Source: Adenanthera pavonina
Lineage: Eukaryota > Streptophyta > Magnoliopsida > Fabales > Fabaceae
Assembly (NCBI GenBank): GCA_026686845.1
Contig: JAIVEN010000015.1
Location: forward strand, 16,225,501-16,289,500
Direction: 5' to 3'
DNA length: 64,000 nucleotides
Below, piece after piece: positions 58,854 to 64,000 of this stretch (positions are counted from its first letter, which is position 1; every line of letters begins with the position of its first letter). Made by a program: the position numbers and the translations under genes. The notes under the pieces are model-generated. The model did not search any database, was not told the origin of the DNA, and saw nothing but the letters and a program-made list of their open reading frames with translations.

Positions 58854-60700
58854 ATGCATGGTGGGAGGAACAGTTTCTGGCTCCGGTATGGGGCGGTGCA
58901 TAGATTGGATGCCTTGATCATCGGCATAGCCCTTAATTTTGCTAGGCCCTGCATCACTCTCTACACTTACATTCTCCTCTCCCAATATTGCCACTGCCAC
59001 ATATTCTTCCTCACCCTCTTACCGCCGCAACTACACTCGTCACATGCAGGCCCTCCTCTCTTGGGGTCTTTTTTTTCTCTCTTCTTTTTTCATTTATGTA
59101 TAGCGTTATTACGTCGGGATTGACTATGTATATGGAGAGAGAAAGAGACATGACTCCCTTTGGTCCTATATATAGGACATTTTACTTTGATTCTTAGTAT
59201 AAGACCCTTTATAATATATGAGGTGATATTTATTATATATTGTCAAAAAAATACCCTTATTTAAAATATTCAAAAGAAAAAAAAAAGATTAAATAAGGGT
59301 AATTTTAAAAAAATATTGAAATTTTTGGAGAAATCGAGATAGTTAATTAGTTTTAACTCCTATTTTTAATTATCGTGATTCGGTTAAAATGATCTTATAT
59401 TAAGAATTAGAGGGAGTAATTTTTAAAATATAAAATTGTTCTTTTTTTTTTTTGGACTACAAGGGGGAAGTACAACTTGAGGAAAGGAAAAAAAACAGAG
59501 CTAGCCTTGTAGGATTAGATTCCCATCAATGAGGTCCGCTAACACAAAAGTCTTGGCATCCAGGAAAGATCTCGTCAATTTCATGCATCGATCTCCAATG
59601 TATATATTCTCCACAAAATGTGCTCTCTTTGCAATGTTGTCCGCTCATCTAAGTGCTTGTCTGTGAACATGTCTCAGTTCATGATAGTGAGAGTTTGGAT
59701 TTATCTTTTAGAATTGAAGGTATTAAGATAAAAATATTAACAGAGGAAATTAATACTCCAGTTAAAATATTAAATTATATCAAAAGATTATATAATTCAT
59801 TCCCAAAATGCACGCAATACCTATAATAATTGCTATTGTCAAAAGAAGTGTCTCCAAATTAAAATTGATTAAATCCTATTCAAGATCATCTATATGTTAT
59901 AGATTGAATGCATGCATTAGCCATGCATATTATCTATTGAGATATAAAAATGTTAGCATTACTTAATTAATTATAAAACATTGATAATTAATTTAATTTG
60001 TAGCTCAAAAAGCTAAAAAAATTATATGAAAATTAGTAAGTTATATTACATCAAGCCCTTTTATAATTTTGTCTTGAACCCAAAATAAAATTTGCTGACA
60101 CGGTCCTAGCTAGGTAGAGGTTATTTTATGATGCAATGTAATCATAAGAGATCAAATTAATGGACATATCGATCAATAGCGTACGTATATATGTCTTGTA
60201 ATTTTGTGGAGGAATGAACAAAATGTATATATAGGCTTTGTTCCAATATGGGATGCTCGCCGTCGCTGGGGTTGCAACTTGCAATTGGCTATACTATTAC
60301 AACGTCAACGACGAGCATATGGTGTAAGTTTTCTATAATCAATAATTATGTCAATATGAACGCCGAGAAAATTTCTGTAAGTTTTATGCTTTGTTAAAGA
60401 CATATATTAAGGTCATCATCTCAACCAGAAAACAGATTGAAAGGGCTAACTTGATTGGAATCGCAAAAAGCCTAAGTCAGAATTCATAAGCAGAAATAGC
60501 ACACAGCAATAAGTTTCCCTTTGAATTAATTCGCATATACGTTAATGTATGAAGGACAATATTTGTGGTGGTGGTCACATTGCCCAGAAACATAATAGAA
60601 AATTATCCTTCAAATTAATGTCTTCCATCTCCAACCATATATAAGCTTCGTCTATCTGCTTTGTCTCCCTGGCCGCACAAGAATATGAGAATATGTATAA
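58854..60700 (+). pseudogene. Second amino acid permease copy, heavily decayed
   Basis: Colinear remnants of the AAP exons: about 58870-59060 (TGGGGCGGTGCA, GGCATAGCCCTTAATTTTGC, AACTACACTCG) aligns to AAP exon 2. About 60265-60325 (GCAATTGGCTATACTATTAC) aligns to exon 3 and still ends at a GTAAGT donor. About 60410-60470 (AAGGTCATCATCTCAACCAG) aligns to exon 6. About 60475-60690 (GAATTCATAAGCAGAAA, GGACAATATTTGTGGTGG, CTTTGTCTCCCTGGCCGCA) aligns to exon 7. Exons 4 and 5 are missing. Stops and indels occur in every piece. Confidence 0.75.
59153..59418. repeat. Stowaway-like MITE in the decayed AAP copy
   Basis: Left end CTCCCTTTGGTCCTATATAT; reverse-complemented right end CTCCCTCTAATTCTTAATAT. 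The right flank is TA; the left flank is GA, a likely mutated TA. It lies between the exon 2 and exon 3 relics. Confidence 0.65.
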
Positions 60701-62236
60701 ACAATATTTCCTCCACTTTAATTTATAAACCACTTTTAATTATTGCATATGGAAACAGAGGAGTAGTTTATAATTGAAAGAAATTATATCATTTCCTAGT
60801 TTCCTTCATTTAATATTATTTAATACAATTATTGGCAAAAAAATATTTCACATTGTTGATCAATGAATTAAATTTCCCAAGCATTAATTAAGTTTTATAT
60901 ACTTTGTATTTTGGATAAAATAAAATTAAATATATCATGTAATTCATAAAATATTTTATACCCTCTCAAATCCTAAATATAGGATATTTTGTCCTGATTA
61001 TAAATATATGAACCTTTTATAGAATACAAGATAATATTTATTATGTATTTTAAAAAATATCACTATTTAATGTATTATAAAGAGAAAATATAAATAAAAA
61101 TAATTTTATAAAAATATCATAATTTTAAAAAAAATTAAAATAATTAATTAATTTTTATTTTTATTCTTAGTATGATTTGTGTTAACCAGTGGAGTGGAGG
61201 GCGTATTGTAAATAAAGGAGCCCCTTGATCATCTAAATAAGTGTGCAATTTATGAAGATGTCAGTGCTGGATGTTGGTGCGAGCGTGATTGAAGATGTCG
61301 TTATTATAATAAATTAATGTCGGAATAGAATATAATCCGTTTTAATTTATAGTGCAATTTTATCTATTATGTATAGACAAAAACAATAATTAATACTCAT
61401 TTTATTTTAGTTTATAATATACTTTTAACTAATACCCGCATACCAAAATAATAATTAATAATCAAAATTTTTTTTATTATTTTTTAAATTATTCTTATTT
61501 AATAATACTTTCTACATTAATAAATTACAGTCTTCTTCCCTTCATTTTTTTTTTCAAATTCTTATGGGTCATTGGCAATTGTGAAGAGTAAAACTTTTGG
61601 GAAAAATTCTCTTTCATTTATTTATGGTTTGACCAAACCATTAAAAAATTTTCATTAAATGCATTAGTAACCGTTGAATATATAAGCTTACTTATTAGGG
61701 GTAATACTGGAAAGACAATAAAAAAATACAATGTAATCTACGTAATGCACTATATTTTGAAATATGAATTTCTTAGAATAGTGCACTATATAGCGTAACG
61801 GAGGGAGTAATTAATAAAATTTTCTACATTTTCTCAAATTATCCTCATTAAATGCTTTGGGAATGAAATATTTTAATAATAAATAAATATTTGGGTTTAT
61901 TAATTAGGGATAATCTTGAAAAGAGAAAAAAATTATATTATATAATTTATAAAGTGTACTATATTATAAAATATAAATTTTTTAAAATAGTGTATTATAT
62001 AGCGAAAGGGAATAAGAAGTAGAAGATATCATATCAAATCTCAAATATTATATTATATTTTATAATTTCACGTCCTTACTAGTAGTATTTAAGAATAAAA
62101 AATAGAATTATAATGCGGGAAATAGTGTTTTGTCGCTGAAAAGTGATTCTGTCCCTAGAAAATTCTTATTTATTGATCATTGAGTTTTTAAACATATTCA
62201 CATATTCATGAAATTAATAATAATTAGTCAAAACTA
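60701..62236. other. AT-rich DNA with duplicated Stowaway-like halves
   Basis: No gene supported. A block ending in TAGTGCACTATATAGCG (about 61690-61810) recurs diverged at about 61905-62015, a direct repeat of about 210 bp. The first copy ends in GGAGGGAGTAA, a Stowaway-type terminus. Confidence 0.45.
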
Positions 62237-62504
62237 CTGCCCCTGTCTGCTACTTAAGACTCTTCTAAAAATTTTACATTGTCCTTATTATAAGGTTGTA
62301 TACATTTGATTTCATAAGGTAAATTAATTTTCTTTTAAATGCCCTTGATTTAATACACACACATTTAATATATTATATATTTTCTTTTATGACTATATTA
62401 AGAGTTTATTAAGGTAAATTAGAAAATTCTTTTACAAATTTAACTAATTTCCTTTACCTTTCTAGTCTAGTTGAAACGTTTTTTATAATAAGAACTTGAG
62501 GGAG
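62237..62504. repeat. Stowaway-like MITE
   Basis: Flanked by TA (62235-62236 and 62505-62506). Ends CTGCCCCTGTCTGCTACTTA and, reverse-complemented, CTCCCTCAAGTTCTTATTAT. Confidence 0.6.
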
Positions 62505-62576
62505 TATTTTCAAAATTGATCTGTCATTGAAGACTGATCCCATCCCTTGAAAACTTTTATTGATCAATGAGCTTTA

Positions 62577-62602
62577 AACACACACACACACACACACACA
62601 CA
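62577..62602. repeat. (CA)n microsatellite
   Basis: An uninterrupted run of about 12 CA repeats. Confidence 0.85.
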
Positions 62603-62677
62603 TGAGAAATTAATAAATAATGAATCAACTTATCTTTAAATTTGAATTGTGTGGAAATAAATTTTGAGAACCACATA

Positions 62678-62941
62678 CTCCATTCCATCCATATTACATG
62701 ATATTTTATATGATAAGTTTTTGATTCAAAATATGGGGTATTAGATATTTTTCTTTCCATTTTACCCGTCTTTAATTATTCCTTACTCCTCATTTTAAAT
62801 GAAAAAGTGATAATGTAGTATATTTAATAAGGATAAAATAAAAAATATTTGTACTTTTTTTTATGAATTTTAGATAAAAAATAATTTTATTAATATGTGT
62901 ATATTTTATACAAAATATTCTATAATATAAATCAAAGGGAG
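62678..62941. repeat. Stowaway-like MITE
   Basis: A 264-bp element flanked by TA (62676-62677 and 62942-62943). Ends CTCCATTCCATCCATATTAC and, reverse-complemented, CTCCCTTTGATTTATATTAT. Confidence 0.75.
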
Positions 62942-63187
62942 TAATTAAAAATAATAGTACAATATTTCTCCAGTCTTAGGAGTAAGTAATGCCAAGGAGT
63001 ACTCATATTTTTCATAAGGGTCTTTTTAATAAAATATTAAAAATCATATTGAATCTGATAGTTCAATCTTTTGAACTAGAAACTAGTGTCAAGTCCACTT
63101 CAAAATCATGAATAAATTAGCTACTTTGAGAACCGGTAAAAAATCGGACAAACCGATCATACTTGAACCAAAATGCCCTTTATCTAT

Positions 63188-63475
63188 TACTTTCTTTAGT
63201 CCTAAATATAAAATACGTTTTAAAAATATTATTTAGTTATAAATATAAGACACTTTATAGTATTTTCTAGTGCATTAATTATTTTTTCCTTTCATACCCC
63301 TATTTTATAATTAATAAATGAAAGATAAATGATATAAGAAGTATGAGAAATAATGTAATTAATAAGGAGAAATAGTGAAAGATATTGAAATTTCTTAATA
63401 AATTTAATGACACAACTTATTTTCTTAAAAAATGCGAGGTAGTTGAAAGTGTTTTATATTTATGACCAAAAGGAA
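63188..63475. repeat. Stowaway-like MITE, diverged
   Basis: Left end CTTTCTTTAGTCCTAAATAT; reverse-complemented right end CTATTCCTTTTGGTCATAAA. A TA flank is present on the left; the right boundary is uncertain by a few bases. The remainder to 64000 is AT-rich with no gene seen. Confidence 0.5.
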
Positions 63476-64000
63476 TAGTTGACAATTGCTAGTAATGTAA
63501 ATAGTTACACCAGTAATTAGTGATATATTAACCGTTATTAATTTGAGGAGAGAAAATAATGCTATTAATGAACTCATTGAATGGGTAAATTTTAGAAAAT
63601 AGTAATTAAAATTTTAGATAAATTTCTAACCATTATGAATGATGTTAGTTAAAACAATATTGTAAAAAAGATTGTAGGGAGTAATAACTTTGCATTTTTG
63701 TTTTCTACTCATTTCCATCAATATTATAAAATATTTTGTATTAATTATATACATATTAAGAAAATAATTTTTTTACCTAAAATCAAAATAAAAAATATCA
63801 ACATTTTTTATTTTATTCTTATTAAATATTTTATTTTATTATTATTATAACGTTATAAATAAGGCGTATAAAACTATTAAAGAAATATATAAAATAAAAA
63901 AAATCTAATAATCTATATTTTGATAAAAAAAACTTGTGATATAGAATGTTTTATTATTATAATCTGGATGCTAAGGAGAAAGAGTTATTCATCACGCACG

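Noticed and set aside
1..64000. CRISPR arrays, tRNA/rRNA genes, bacterial operons, organelle-derived tracts
   Set aside because: Read for these on both strands and found none I could support. The regular short repeats are microsatellites, MITE termini or palindromes of the Mutator-like element.

Overview
This is plant nuclear DNA, most likely from a eudicot. Coding sequence is cut into many short GT-AG exons, intergenic DNA is very AT-rich, and the recognisable genes and transposons (MUT9-like kinase, SAWADEE homeodomain protein, amino acid permease, plant-type cereblon, plant mobile domain, plant RTE LINE, Stowaway/Harbinger/hAT MITEs) are all plant types. There is no tRNA, rRNA, CRISPR array, operon or bacterial feature. 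I did not identify the species.

Layout. 1-7.9 kb: MITEs, a 300-bp tandem duplication, one intronless lachrymatory-factor-synthase-like (SRPBCC) gene on the minus strand (1569-2063), and LINE/SINE remnants. 7.9-12.8 kb: a complete 16-exon MUT9-like/PPK casein-kinase-1-type kinase (+). 16.1-19.7 kb: a complete 9-exon SAWADEE homeodomain protein (SHH/DTF type, -), convergent with the kinase. 21.6-23.1 kb: an intronless secreted LRR protein (+). 23.6-24.4 kb: an orphan, frameshifted 3' end of an NADP-malic enzyme gene. 27.0-32.4 kb: a complete 10-exon plant cereblon gene (-) carrying a hAT MITE in an intron. 33.6-36.4 kb: hAT and Stowaway MITEs.

36.6-45.4 kb: an 8.8-kb Mutator-like element, complete from end to end, with a perfect 9-bp target-site duplication, about 210-bp terminal inverted repeats and palindrome-rich subterminal DNA. 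It carries two genes on the same strand: a MuDR-type transposase, and a separate plant-mobile-domain (PMD) gene. Both contain stop codons. This transposase+PMD unit is the nearest thing in the window to an unusual system.

46.7-54.6 kb: an amino acid permease (AAP) gene turned into a pseudogene by a frameshift, a lost splice donor and a duplicated exon. Its first intron has grown to 5.5 kb through a Harbinger-like MITE that itself contains a hAT MITE, and a 3.1-kb RTE LINE with an 18-bp target-site duplication. 58.9-60.7 kb: a more decayed second AAP copy. The rest, to 64 kb, is AT-rich DNA with Stowaway-like MITEs and no gene that I can support.

The kinase, SAWADEE and cereblon exon models were built by hand from homology and splice signals. 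Each sums to a whole number of codons with no internal stop, which is strong internal support. Functions come from recalled family knowledge; no database search was run.
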